A stretch of DNA of 64,000 nucleotides from Brevifilum sp029548365 (lineage in GTDB: Bacteria; Chloroflexota; Anaerolineae; Anaerolineales; Anaerolineaceae): NCBI GenBank assembly GCA_035376985.1, contig DAOSSA010000003.1:124001-188000 (forward strand), written 5' to 3'. How positions within the stretch are numbered: position 1 is the first letter of the stretch; every line of letters starts with the position of its first letter. Under the pieces are notes generated by a model. It was not told the DNA's origin, searched no databases, and saw only the letters and a program-made list of their open reading frames with translations. A program made the position numbers and the translations under genes. This document shows, one piece after another, positions 45,622 to 53,882 of this stretch.

Positions 45622-45722
45622 TCATAAGGAGAAACCAACACGCAATACAAGGTTGGTAGCTAAGAATAAAACACTAATTAGAGAAAGCAATCTGCCAGAG
45701 AAATTCTCTCTTCTCTGGCAGA
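45622..45722 (-). pseudogene. Remnant copy of the FHA-protein TM1 coding segment
   Basis: The minus strand reads GRLLSLISVLFLATNLVLRV then GFSL and stop, closely matching DRLLSVICILFLVTNLMLWV and GFSL of the FHA protein (43391-43463). It must be a duplicated fragment left upstream of the lipoprotein gene. Confidence 0.6.
45691..45722. repeat. Perfect 12-bp hairpin
   Basis: TCTGCCAGAGAA (45691-45702) and TTCTCTGGCAGA (45711-45722) with an 8-nt loop, between the membrane protein gene and the lipoprotein gene. It has no T-run of five on either side, so its role as a terminator is uncertain. Confidence 0.5.
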
Positions 45723-45789
45723 TGAGACGTTTAAAGTTTATGGGAACGACAGCTATCCAGGTTTTGTATTCAGCAAGGAATGCCTGGTG

Positions 45790-46773
45790 CTAATCCTCAA
45801 CAGGCGTGTCGCTCAGCAGCGTTGGTTTGAGATCCTCATTTAAGGACAGCCGGCGGTAGGTGAGCGTCCAGGCTGCCAGAACGTAGGTCTGAAACACGCC
45901 ACTCAGAAGGATCAACACCGGGACCAGAACCAGGGACAGCAGTATACTGAAAATCAATCCTGCCATTAGGGTGCCTGAACCGGTGGTTAACATTATCGTC
46001 AGGATGATGCCAAAGGGCAGCAGGATAAGTAGAAGCGGCAGGCTGATCGCCACTGCTACAATCAACCCACCCAGGCCAAGGATCAGGACCATCACCACTG
46101 CAGGCAGCAGGTTACGGGTGAACACCGCCCAGGCGCGCGAAATCGCGGGAAAGATGCCCAACCCCTCATCGATAATGGCGATGATTGTAAACCTGACCAT
46201 AATTTCGAGAAACCAACCAACGGGTATCAATAAGAGAAAACCCAGGCAGCAGGTACAGGTCATCAATAATATGATGGGAATGAGCAGGAAGAGCACAATA
46301 AAAAAGTTGATCAGTCCATATCCAATTCTGAATAAAAGCACTTTCCAGTAATGGGGTTTGAGGGCTGTAAAAACTGCGCCCAAGGAGAGGCGAGGTGCGT
46401 CCTGGTCTGCTTTGTCTGCCAGGCTGGTGCCGGCAATCACGCCGGTTTCACCGAGGGTGCCCAGCATGTAAAAGGCAATAGACAGAATAAACACCACCAC
46501 AAACAACCCGATGGCAAGTAATATCCACACCCAAACATCGATGCCTGCGATCAATTGGCCGAAATCGGTTAATGCTTTTTGGGTTGAAGAACCCAGAAAA
46601 TCTAACGAGTCGGGGTTGATGGCAGCGTTGGTTCCACTGCTGCCTGCGCTGCTTCCTCCGCTGCTGCCGACCCCGCCAGAGGCGCTGCAACCCGCCAGAA
46701 TGCCAAACAACCATAATATCTTATTTTTCCAGATGATTTTCCAGGCTTTTGAGAGTATTTCTCCATAATTCAT
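45790..46773 (-). CDS. Polytopic membrane protein (YciC/GpdP-membrane-domain-like)
   Basis: 327 residues, about six or seven TM helices (20-36, 78-108, 150-180, 180-205, 225-255, 260-300) with AGGAG 7 nt before ATG 46773. It opens MNYGEILSKAWKIIWKNKILWLFGILAG and has a Gly/Ser-rich loop. FPAISRAWAVFTRNLLP and FQTYVLAAWTLTYRRL follow the pattern of bacterial membrane proteins of the DUF7544/YciC or glycerophosphodiesterase membrane-domain kind. Function unknown. The protein at 55830 has a similar style (SWALVKASV...RSWELLKRSW) and may be a distant relative. Confidence 0.7.
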   Translation of the reverse strand: MNYGEILSKAWKIIWKNKILWLFGILAGCSASGGVGSSGGSSAGSSGTNAAINPDSLDFLGSSTQKALTDFGQLIAGIDVWVWILLAIGLFVVVFILSIAFYMLGTLGETGVIAGTSLADKADQDAPRLSLGAVFTALKPHYWKVLLFRIGYGLINFFIVLFLLIPIILLMTCTCCLGFLLLIPVGWFLEIMVRFTIIAIIDEGLGIFPAISRAWAVFTRNLLPAVVMVLILGLGGLIVAVAISLPLLLILLPFGIILTIMLTTGSGTLMAGLIFSILLSLVLVPVLILLSGVFQTYVLAAWTLTYRRLSLNEDLKPTLLSDTPVED

Positions 46774-46964
46774 GAGTGTGCTCCTTACTTAATGAGGTTC
46801 GGTAATAAACGGCAATTTGTCCTCACCCCTGATTATAAATGAAAAATGGGAATAATCAGCTCAAGATCAATTCAATAACAATTTCCATTCAGAAATCCGC
46901 GCGGCGAATTGGGTTATTCTAATTAATCCAGAATATTATTTTTTTATCATTCGAGTTGTTAACG

Positions 46965-47447
46965 TTATCGTTTTATATTTTTTAGTTTTAAGATCAGATG
47001 ACGAACACCAGTGATAAAAAACGTTACAAATCCGCTGAATATAAAGAGGAAGCCCATTGGCAGTAAGAAAAAATTCTCATGCAGGATTCCGGCTTCATCA
47101 ATATATTCTACCGAAGCTCCTTTTACCAGGATCAGGAAAAAACCAAACAATAGCAATGCCGCCCCAATGGAGATGCTGATCAAATTCAACCTGGCGCGCC
47201 GTGTCTCACTTCCATCTCTGATGAGTTTTTCTTTAATATTGCTCATGTTTTCACCACCAAGAATAAGTTGATCAAGTGAGAGATGAAACACGTTTGAAAT
47301 GGTGATCAACATTTCAATATCCGGAAGATTGCGATTGCCCTCCCAATTAGAGACAGCCTGCCTGGTCACATTGAGTTTGCTGGCCATTTGTTCCTGGGTT
47401 AAATTATTTTCAAGCCGTATAGACTTGATTTGTTCTCCAAAATCCAT
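46965..47447 (-). CDS. XRE-family HTH regulator with membrane domain
   Basis: 160 residues from ATG 47447, which has GGAG 9 nt upstream; the ATG three codons earlier is directly against the GGAG and unlikely. Residues 1-60 are a Cro/CI-type helix-turn-helix (FGEQIKSIRLENNLTQEQMASKLNVTRQAVSNWE). About 95-115 and 130-150 are two TM helices joined by an extracytoplasmic loop (ASVEYIDEAGILHENFF). Membrane-bound XRE regulators often sense envelope or peptide stress. The targets are unknown, though the adjacent membrane protein is a natural candidate. Confidence 0.85.
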   Translation of the reverse strand: MDFGEQIKSIRLENNLTQEQMASKLNVTRQAVSNWEGNRNLPDIEMLITISNVFHLSLDQLILGGENMSNIKEKLIRDGSETRRARLNLISISIGAALLLFGFFLILVKGASVEYIDEAGILHENFFLLPMGFLFIFSGFVTFFITGVRHLILKLKNIKR

Positions 47448-47456
47448 TGCGCTCAT

Positions 47457-48018
47457 CTCCTTTGACCGACTTTATCTTACATAATAAGTCGAAATAATCA
47501 AGAAAGCATCGCTTGCCCCTCTAATTTTAATGACAGCGCTTGTTTCACTTTAATTCCAAGTCATTTTCCCTGACGAATTAAAGTAAGAAATTATTTCTTT
47601 GAATCAATCCTCAGAAAAAGGGTCTGTGGACGATGGTTTTTCTTGAATTTCTCCAATTTATGAGAGGTGAAGCTGATTGTTTAGTAATGTAACCCCTTTA
47701 ATGAGTCAAAAAACAATGATCAACAAAATGGTTTTGCTTAATATATTAATTACTGTTCGTGTAACATTGTTTCTGTAAGATCTTGAACCTTAACAAAAGT
47801 AGTGAGTCAGAAGTACCCTTCCCATACCGCAAAGCATGTTAACTGTAAACATCTGGATTAATAATAATCGATACATATAAGCACTTATTATTATAAAGTT
47901 TTGCTTTATGATATTGTCTTTACATATGACCATGAGTTGTTCTTATGTGATATAGTCAAAAAACAACTTTTAAGAGACACTATTTTTTACTTGAATTTTA
48001 TGCAAGGGATAGAAAATT
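47457..48018. other. Low-GC intergenic region
   Basis: 562 nt without a supported gene. It holds the solitary IS256-type end at 47759-47789; otherwise only AT-rich sequence. The start of the NUDIX gene has AAGGGA as a weak ribosome binding site. Confidence 0.6.
47759..47789 (+). repeat. Solitary IS256-type left end
   Basis: GTGTAACATTGTTTCTGTAAG and then ATCTTGAACC match the left end of the element at 27810 (GTGTAACATTGTTTCT, AAGA, TTGAACC) with about 26 of 31 positions. No transposase or right end was found near it, so it is a relic or a small non-autonomous derivative. Confidence 0.55.
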
Positions 48019-48639
48019 ATGGAAAATTATCAGCGCTGGCTGGATTGGGCTAAGGAATTGCAGTTTTTATCTCAGGTGGGATTGACTTATTCCGAAAATG
48101 ATTTTGATATAGAACGCTTTAAAAGAATCAGAGAAATATCTGCTGAAATCATAAGTTATTACAGTGAAATCCCTTTAGAAAAGGTCAAGGACTTATTCTG
48201 TAATGAAACTGGTTTTCAAACACCTAAACTCGATACAAGGGCTGTAATATTTGAAAGTGGGAAAATTTTATTGGTTAAAGAACTTAATGGGAAATGGTCT
48301 TTACCAGGTGGCTGGGTCGATGTAAATGAATCTATAAAATCAAATATTATTAAAGAAGTTAAAGAAGAAGCTGGTTTAAATGTTAAAGCAGTCAGATTAA
48401 TAGCTTTACAGGATAGAAATAAGCACAATAAACCTGTTTATGCATATGGAATTTGCAAAGTATTTGTTCTTTGTGAGAAGATGGGTGGTCGTTTTTTGCA
48501 GAATATTGAAACCACAGAAAGTAAATTCTATGCTTTGGATGAACTTCCTTCATTAGCAGAAGAGAAAAATAATATTGAACAGATAAAAATGTGCTTTGAA
48601 GCCTATCAAAATGAGAATTGGGAGGTTATATTTGATTAG
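48019..48639 (+). CDS. NUDIX hydrolase with N-terminal helical extension
   Basis: 206 residues, low GC compared with neighbouring core genes, which suggests transfer. Residues 1-65 are a helical NUDIX_N-type extension (YQRWLDWAKELQFLSQVGLTY). The NUDIX box begins at GGWVDVNESIKSNIIKEVKE and ends EAGL (about 95-118), matching G-x5-E-x7-[RK]-E-x-x-E-E-x-G with Lys in place of the Arg. PVYAYGICKVFVLCEKMGG and TTESKFYALDELPSL follow. Such proteins hydrolyse ADP-ribose or similar nucleoside diphosphate derivatives. It is a single gene beside the guaA-flanked insertion. Confidence 0.9.
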   Translation: MENYQRWLDWAKELQFLSQVGLTYSENDFDIERFKRIREISAEIISYYSEIPLEKVKDLFCNETGFQTPKLDTRAVIFESGKILLVKELNGKWSLPGGWVDVNESIKSNIIKEVKEEAGLNVKAVRLIALQDRNKHNKPVYAYGICKVFVLCEKMGGRFLQNIETTESKFYALDELPSLAEEKNNIEQIKMCFEAYQNENWEVIFD

Positions 48640-48786
48640 GATAGGAGGGAATTACCTGGCTGTAGGGCTTGGCAATCCCTTTAATAGACTGAATTTTGAG
48701 TTGCTCATACATTACTCAGCAGCAAGTTCAGAAGATGTCTTTAGCCAATCAGACCAAAAGTTACAGCCTTCTTGAAAGACATCATT

Positions 48787-48905
48787 CCCACTCGATTGTC
48801 CCCGGGGGTTTGCTGGTGATATCATACACCACCCGGTTGACCCCCTGCACTTCGTCCACGATGCGGTCAGCCACCCGCGCCAAAAGCTCATCCGGCAGAC
48901 GCGCC
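48787..48905. repeat. Copy of the guaA 3' end (left direct repeat)
   Basis: 119 bp identical at 115 positions to 51903-52021, the last codons of guaA. On the minus strand it encodes RLPDELLARVADRIVDEVQG through TIEWE and a TGA stop. Upstream of it the frame joins unrelated sequence. It is the displaced 3' end of guaA and one edge of an inserted segment. Confidence 0.9.
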
Positions 48906-49019
48906 TGCGCCATGGCGGATTTGTAGCCAGGAATACGTTGACACAGCATAAAGAAGGGCGGCGGATTTCGTCGCATTCCAATAAATATGTTCAGAGGTCC
49001 TACCACCGTTCAATTCGCT

Positions 49020-50492
49020 TCAATTATCCAACCACGCCACGACCTTTTCATATACCTTGAACCCAGAATCTACTGCCTGGTGTGTTCCGAGCCCAAACCC
49101 TTCTGTGTCATTGCCAACGATGTAGAGACCGCTGATGGGTGTGTCGCCCTTTGGTCGGTGCGGCCCTGCCTGCCCTATGGAATTAGCAATTCCGTAGGAT
49201 TCTCCCCCTTGTCCAGGGAGAATCGCATCGTTGCCCACGCTTGGTACAATAGCGGTGGTCATGATTTCCGTATGGGTTATTACGTCAGGTTCGTACAATT
49301 CCGGTGCAATCTTTCGGACCCCTTTTTCGATGTACTCCAAACATGGCTTCGACTCAACATGAAGGGCGGGCAAGCAGGAAACAACCGCATAAACCACCTG
49401 CTTGTCTACGGGCGCCATATTTGGATAGAGGGATGTTGTGCCGAGATAAATGTAGCCGTTTTCCGGCTTCGCCTCGCCATGCGCAATGGCTTCAAATTCG
49501 CTGTATTTTGCCACGCAGCCTTCCGGGAACAACACCATCATTGGGGATGTCAACACGGGGCGGCTCGTGAAATAGCGATAACCTACGCAAGCAAGGTTGC
49601 TTTCTAGGCTCTTGATTCTTTCCACATAATCCGTTTCAAATTTATCTTCCCCCACAAGTTTAAGAACCGTCTGCCGGATTCCCGCGTTGCTTATCACAAC
49701 GGGCGCCGTATATGTTTCGCCCGTTTGCGTCGTAATGCCGCAGACACTTCCATCCCACGTATTGATAGATTCCACGCGGGCATTCATTCTTACCTTGCCG
49801 CCCTTTTCTTCCACCGTTTGCGCCATCACTTCAAAAAAATGACCAACACCGCCCTCGTAATAGCGTCCGCCGCTACCGCTGAACGTCTCTTGAAACATCC
49901 TAACCATTTCCCCTGCCGCAACGCGGTCAGATGTCATTTCAAAAGCGCCTTCTCCAAAAGAGGCCAGCATAAAAGTGCGAAAACCTGCCGGCATAGGGCC
50001 CAGGCTATCAAGGTATTCCATGGCGGAAACGTTATATAGCGCCGATATTTCCGTTTCGTCCATGGCACGCAATTTACCCACCACGCGCGCTATTTGAAAA
50101 ATAGAGCGGAGCTGCCACGGCTTGACACCAATGAATCCAAACATTTTCAATACGCCCGGGAATTTGAGCCCCATTTGCCAGCTTGTGATTTCCCCTTCCC
50201 GGTTCTCATAAAACAGCTTGCCAATGCCGAAATCATCACCCAAAATTAGTTTGACATGATTCTCTTTACCAAGCGTTTGGCTGAGCTTTTCAAAGAGCGA
50301 ATCGTGCTGTGGCACACAATTGATTGGAAACAACTCATAGGAAAAGCCGTCCCTGTTTATTGTCATCATTCGGCCGCCCGGTTTCTGGTTTTTATCGATT
50401 AGTAGTACCTTCTTACCAGAATTGGCGAGGAGGCTTGCCACAGTTGTTCCGCCGGGCCCTGCTCCAACAACAATGACATCATAGTTTTGCAT
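49020..50492 (-). CDS. FAD-dependent oxidoreductase, phytoene desaturase (CrtI)-like
   Basis: 490 residues. The FAD-binding motif YDVIVVGAGPGGTTVASLLANSGKKVLLIDKN begins at residue 4 (dinucleotide fold GxGxxG...E/D), then GGRMMTINRDGFSYELFP. The middle (AMEYLDSLGPMPAGFRTFML, GGVGHFFEVMAQTVEEKGGKVRMNARV, CGITTQTGETYTAPVVISNAG) and the end (GLGTHQAVDSGFKVYEKVV) follow the CrtI/carotenoid isomerase/retinol saturase type. The substrate is a polyene or another lipid by family; it could also be a general amine-oxidase-like enzyme. It is co-oriented with the CrtC-like gene 112 nt upstream. A longer-than-usual family match was not tested. Confidence 0.85.
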   Translation of the reverse strand: MQNYDVIVVGAGPGGTTVASLLANSGKKVLLIDKNQKPGGRMMTINRDGFSYELFPINCVPQHDSLFEKLSQTLGKENHVKLILGDDFGIGKLFYENREGEITSWQMGLKFPGVLKMFGFIGVKPWQLRSIFQIARVVGKLRAMDETEISALYNVSAMEYLDSLGPMPAGFRTFMLASFGEGAFEMTSDRVAAGEMVRMFQETFSGSGGRYYEGGVGHFFEVMAQTVEEKGGKVRMNARVESINTWDGSVCGITTQTGETYTAPVVISNAGIRQTVLKLVGEDKFETDYVERIKSLESNLACVGYRYFTSRPVLTSPMMVLFPEGCVAKYSEFEAIAHGEAKPENGYIYLGTTSLYPNMAPVDKQVVYAVVSCLPALHVESKPCLEYIEKGVRKIAPELYEPDVITHTEIMTTAIVPSVGNDAILPGQGGESYGIANSIGQAGPHRPKGDTPISGLYIVGNDTEGFGLGTHQAVDSGFKVYEKVVAWLDN

Positions 50493-50604
50493 TTTTATCT
50501 CCTTTCCCTTTGTGGCAACTTTACCAAGTCGCCTTCCTCAAACAACGAGTAACTCGTGCACCAGATTGTCGCCCAAATTCCAACAGCACCTGTCAACAGG
50601 TATT

Positions 50605-51594
50605 TTATGCGTTTGAAGGGTTATCCTTCGTTTTTGCCAGTAGCGTTCTTTTGAATTTTTTATTATATACGCCGGGCAAAAGCTCCACAAAACACAACCC
50701 CACTTGTTCGTTTTTGTCGTTGTAAATGCTCGCAAGCAATTCATAATAGCCCATGTTCATTTGCCCTTTTAAGAGCGGTATAATTGTATACCGCTCTGCC
50801 TTGAATCCCGGTACGGTCAGTTCCCATTTACAGGAATATTTCACACCGTTTGGATAGGCGAATTCGGTGGGGGTGATCGTATAATTATTTAGCCTATGGC
50901 AATCACCGTTCTTCCGAATATATGTGCCATCTTGATAGTGGCTCTGTGGGAAGGAGAACAGCATCATTTCTTCATCATCAAAAAACCGTAGCGAAAACCA
51001 TTCCCAATGCGTCTTGATATTCATCAAACTGTAAGGCCCGCCTTGCTTATCGAACCAAGATTTCCCTGTTACATGGACCGTATTCCCATTGAACCTCATC
51101 GTGCCGGCGGTCGGCATATTGGGATAAGAATAATACACCGTTGTCTGTTTCTCATCATGGATGCCCATTCGTAAAAAACCGTTGTCACAGTGCCAAACAG
51201 CGCCCTTACCATAGTTAAGCTCCAAATCGAGCGTGAAATCCTTGTGCTGCACAGCCAGCGTCATGCCCTGTTCACCTTTGCGTATTTGAGCAATATCACC
51301 ATATCCGATAGTGTCAGGGCTGATGACGATTCCTTTTGATGAGAGCTGGATATTCTGATAGTACGCATGCTTGCCGGTGGAAAAATCCGTCAGTCCCAGC
51401 ATGATAAGATAGGGGAAAAAGGCTGATACATGCACGCGCAATACGGTAAATTGGTATGAGTATAGCCTGTCCAAATCGTCTTTAAGATATCCAGTGGCAT
51501 ACCACCATTCCGAACAGCCTTTGTGCAACCCCCATTCCTCTTCAAAACTGCCGTGCTCACGGCCTTTGTATCGTATTTTTTTGATCTTTGACAT
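50605..51594 (-). CDS. CrtC/AttH-like lipocalin-domain protein
   Basis: Beginning at the internal Met 51594 (MSKIKKIRYKGREHGSFEEE) it has 329 residues; the frame runs 11 codons further to 51627 without a better signal. The WWY block KGCSEWWYATGYLKD (about 26-40) and the two-domain beta-barrel layout (VTGKSWFDKQGGPYSLMNIKTHWEWFSLRF, then MLFSFPQSHYQDGTYI and CKWELTVPGF) match the AttH/carotenoid 1,2-hydratase CrtC group. CrtC adds water to an end of an acyclic carotenoid; other members act on different lipids. With the CrtI-like partner it suggests a small carotenoid- or lipid-modifying pair. Confidence 0.75.
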   Translation of the reverse strand: MSKIKKIRYKGREHGSFEEEWGLHKGCSEWWYATGYLKDDLDRLYSYQFTVLRVHVSAFFPYLIMLGLTDFSTGKHAYYQNIQLSSKGIVISPDTIGYGDIAQIRKGEQGMTLAVQHKDFTLDLELNYGKGAVWHCDNGFLRMGIHDEKQTTVYYSYPNMPTAGTMRFNGNTVHVTGKSWFDKQGGPYSLMNIKTHWEWFSLRFFDDEEMMLFSFPQSHYQDGTYIRKNGDCHRLNNYTITPTEFAYPNGVKYSCKWELTVPGFKAERYTIIPLLKGQMNMGYYELLASIYNDKNEQVGLCFVELLPGVYNKKFKRTLLAKTKDNPSNA

Positions 51595-51741
51595 GTTTAC
51601 ATCTCCGCTTATAGAAATTCTTGACACCCTTGCTTGCTTTCATTATGCATGCAATGTTTCATTTAATCAAGCAGAAAGTGAAAGCACAAACAAATCGAAT
51701 CAATCGGTATTCGTGTTCGGCTCGTTTCCGATATTTAGTTT

Positions 51742-51898
51742 TCATCTCTCTTGGTCTCGCTGTCGATTTTTCATCCAACTCTCAAGCAGTTTGATGATGG
51801 TTTCTTCCATCCCCTGCGGTGTATAGGAGCGAGGAAAAAACTTTGTGATTCTGTCTATCGGGAGCTTCAAGTCCCATGTTTCGGGTAATATTTTCTGC
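51742..51898 (-). pseudogene. 3' fragment of an unidentified gene
   Basis: Right after the guaA stop codon an open frame reads KILPETWDLKLPIDRITKFF, then PRSYTPQGMEETIIKLLESW and MKNRQRDQER before stopping at 51742. It has normal coding composition but no start, so it is the truncated C-terminus of a gene cut at the insertion edge. The short helical end would fit a TetR-type regulator, but this is a guess. Confidence 0.5.
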
Positions 51899-53458
51899 TT
51901 ACTCCCACTCGATCGTCCCCGGGGGTTTGCTGGTGATATCATACACCACCCGGTTGACCCCCTGCACTTCGTCCACGATGCGGTAAGCCACCCGTGCCAA
52001 AAGCTCATCCGGCAAACGCGCCCAATCGGCGGTCATGAAGTCGGTCGTGGTGACCGCCCGCAGGGCAATCACTTCCTCGTAGGTGCGCTGGTTGTTTGCC
52101 ATCCCCACCGTTTTCACCGGCAATAAAACTGCGAAAGCTTGAGCTGTTCCCTGCTTTTCCTCGCCCTGGCGATAGACCAGCAGCCCGGCATGTGCCAATT
52201 CTTCGGTGAAGATGGCATCCGCCTGGCGCAACTTTTCCACGCGCCCAGGGGTGACCTCGCCCAGGCAGCGCACTGCCAGCCCAGGCCCGGGAAAGGGCTG
52301 CCGCCAGACCAATTCCGAGGGCAATCCCAGTGCCTCACCCACAACGCGCACTTCATCCTTAAATAAGTTTTGCAAAGGCTCGACCAGTTCAAAATCCATC
52401 GCTTCGGGCAAGCCACCGACATTGTGGTGGGTTTTAATCGGGCGGGCATCCCCCTGCTGCAAATTGCGGGATTCGATCACATCCGGATAGATTGTCCCCT
52501 GCACCAGGAAGGGCGGATCGCCTAAATTGTGTGTGGTTGCTTCAAAAACACGGATAAAGGTCTCGCCAATCACGCGGCGCTTGGCTTCAGGATCAGTGAT
52601 CCCCTGCAGGTTGAAAAAAAAGGTTTCTGCAGCGTCCACACAGTGCAGGTTGGCGCCCAGCTTGTCCTGGAAAGCCTTCCTGACCCATTGAGTTTCATCT
52701 TTGCGCATCAAGCCAGTATCCACATAGACCGCGCTGAGCTGGTCGCCCACGGCTCTGCTCACCAGGGCTGTGGCGACGCTCGAATCCACCCCGCCGCTGA
52801 CCGTCGAAAGCACCCGGGCATCTCCCACCTGCGTCCGAACCTGGCGGACGGCATGATCAATAATCGCCTGTGCGGTCCAATCGCCCGAGCACTGGCACAC
52901 GCCACGCACAAAGCGGGCGATGATCTGCCTTCCAGCAGGCGTAAACTCAAGCCCCGGGTGAAATTGAAGCCCGTAATAATCCCGGTTGCCGTCGCCCAGC
53001 GCGGCAATCGGGCAGTCTGCAGCACTGGCCAGGATTTGAAACCCCTCGGGTACTGCGTCAACCCGATCAGCACAGGACATCCACACCCGTGGGTCATCGC
53101 CGACTTGCAATATCCGGCTTGAGCATGGGATGTTCACCCGGTGAAGGTCGTATTTCTGTGCAGCAGTAGAGGTCATCCTTCCGCCAAGGGCCAGCACCAG
53201 CGCTGACATGCCAGATCCAATACCCAGGATCGGGCGCCTGGACTGGATGACATAGCCCGGCAAGACTGGCGCGCCGGGTTCGAGTGCTGATCGCAGGCAG
53301 CCCGAAAGGATAAAGCCCTCAGGATTGTGCGCCATCACCGCGCTTTCAGGTGTATCCCAGGGGAGCAACTCGGCATACACCTGTGATTCTCGCACGCGGC
53401 GGGCGATTAACGGGCTGTAGGGTGAACCAAAATCAAGAATGACGATCGTCTCAGTCAT
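51899..53458 (-). CDS. guaA: GMP synthase with degenerate glutaminase site
   Basis: 519 residues from ATG 53458 (MTETIVILDFGS), as in other GuaA proteins. It makes GMP from XMP, ATP and an amino donor. The ATP-pyrophosphatase part is intact: SGGVDSSV (221-228), YVDTGLMRKDE, GETFIRVFE, IKTHHNVGGLPEAM and the C-terminal RVVYDITSKPPGTIEWE. The N-terminal glutaminase is not. The nucleophile motif GICYGMQ reads GIGSGMS (Cys to Gly 81), the HPE reads HPG (Glu to Gly 169), and the oxyanion-side SGGP reads SGCL. The enzyme probably uses free ammonia or a partner glutaminase. The stop is followed by a gene fragment; its 3' end is duplicated at 48787. Confidence 0.93.
   Translation of the reverse strand: MTETIVILDFGSPYSPLIARRVRESQVYAELLPWDTPESAVMAHNPEGFILSGCLRSALEPGAPVLPGYVIQSRRPILGIGSGMSALVLALGGRMTSTAAQKYDLHRVNIPCSSRILQVGDDPRVWMSCADRVDAVPEGFQILASAADCPIAALGDGNRDYYGLQFHPGLEFTPAGRQIIARFVRGVCQCSGDWTAQAIIDHAVRQVRTQVGDARVLSTVSGGVDSSVATALVSRAVGDQLSAVYVDTGLMRKDETQWVRKAFQDKLGANLHCVDAAETFFFNLQGITDPEAKRRVIGETFIRVFEATTHNLGDPPFLVQGTIYPDVIESRNLQQGDARPIKTHHNVGGLPEAMDFELVEPLQNLFKDEVRVVGEALGLPSELVWRQPFPGPGLAVRCLGEVTPGRVEKLRQADAIFTEELAHAGLLVYRQGEEKQGTAQAFAVLLPVKTVGMANNQRTYEEVIALRAVTTTDFMTADWARLPDELLARVAYRIVDEVQGVNRVVYDITSKPPGTIEWE
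51903..52021. repeat. guaA 3' end (right direct repeat, in the intact gene)
   Basis: The partner of the repeat at 48787-48905, 115 of 119 identical. It lies within the coding end of the intact guaA and marks the right edge of the inserted segment. Confidence 0.9.
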
Positions 53459-53882
53459 AGGAATCTCCGGGGTCAGCAGCGTCCTGGGAAGATGCTTCAC
53501 TGACCAGGTGCCAGTGCCAGATGGGAATGGATTGATATGGACCACCGTTGGTGATCAGGCGGTAGCCCCGTTGCTCGAGGTTAAAATCCTGAATCAGCTG
53601 GTTGACCAATTGAAACAGAGCGGCGTACACTGTTGGGTCACTGCCAGGCGCAGCCAGAAGAGTCGGGATCGCCGACCCTGGAAGGATCAGGATGTGCAGG
53701 GGGTAATTGGGCTGGGGGTGATGAAATGCCGTCCAATGGGCGTTTTCTCCCAACCGGTCAACGGGCAGCATGCGATACACAGGTTGATATACCCGGGCTA
53801 CCAAGCGCTGCAGGCGTTTCCAGCGAGCAATTGCCAGCAGCAGAGCCAGCAGTTTATTCTTCAGCGAAGATGATCTGACCAT
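53451..53882 (-). CDS. HIT-like (histidine triad) protein
   Basis: 143 residues from ATG 53882 (MVRSSSLKNKLLALLLA); an ATG at 53897 is possible. The HIT pattern is visible: HPQPNYPLHILILPGSAIP in the middle and IPIWHWHLVSE near the end, where HxH replaces the usual H-x-H-x-H with Trp between. HIT proteins hydrolyse or transfer nucleotides (AMP-lysine, dinucleoside polyphosphates). The N-terminal 25 residues are hydrophobic-basic and could attach to the membrane. The gene overlaps xpt by 29 nt and guaA by 8 nt, so it belongs to the xpt-guaA purine operon. Confidence 0.7.
   Translation of the reverse strand: MVRSSSLKNKLLALLLAIARWKRLQRLVARVYQPVYRMLPVDRLGENAHWTAFHHPQPNYPLHILILPGSAIPTLLAAPGSDPTVYAALFQLVNQLIQDFNLEQRGYRLITNGGPYQSIPIWHWHLVSEASSQDAADPGDSYD

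Larger units (their letters stand above)
48906..51902. mobile_element. 3.0-kb segment inserted at the 3' end of guaA
   Basis: Bounded by two 119-bp direct repeats of the guaA terminus. It holds an FAD oxidoreductase, a CrtC/AttH-like protein and a 3' gene fragment, all on the minus strand, but no integrase. The arrangement is what site-specific integration into guaA leaves: the functional copy carries a new 3' end and the old one is displaced. guaA is a known integration hot spot for genomic islands. Confidence 0.6.

Noticed and set aside
46256..46351. Antisense frames within the membrane protein at 45790
   Set aside because: They arise from the reverse complement of hydrophobic coding sequence.
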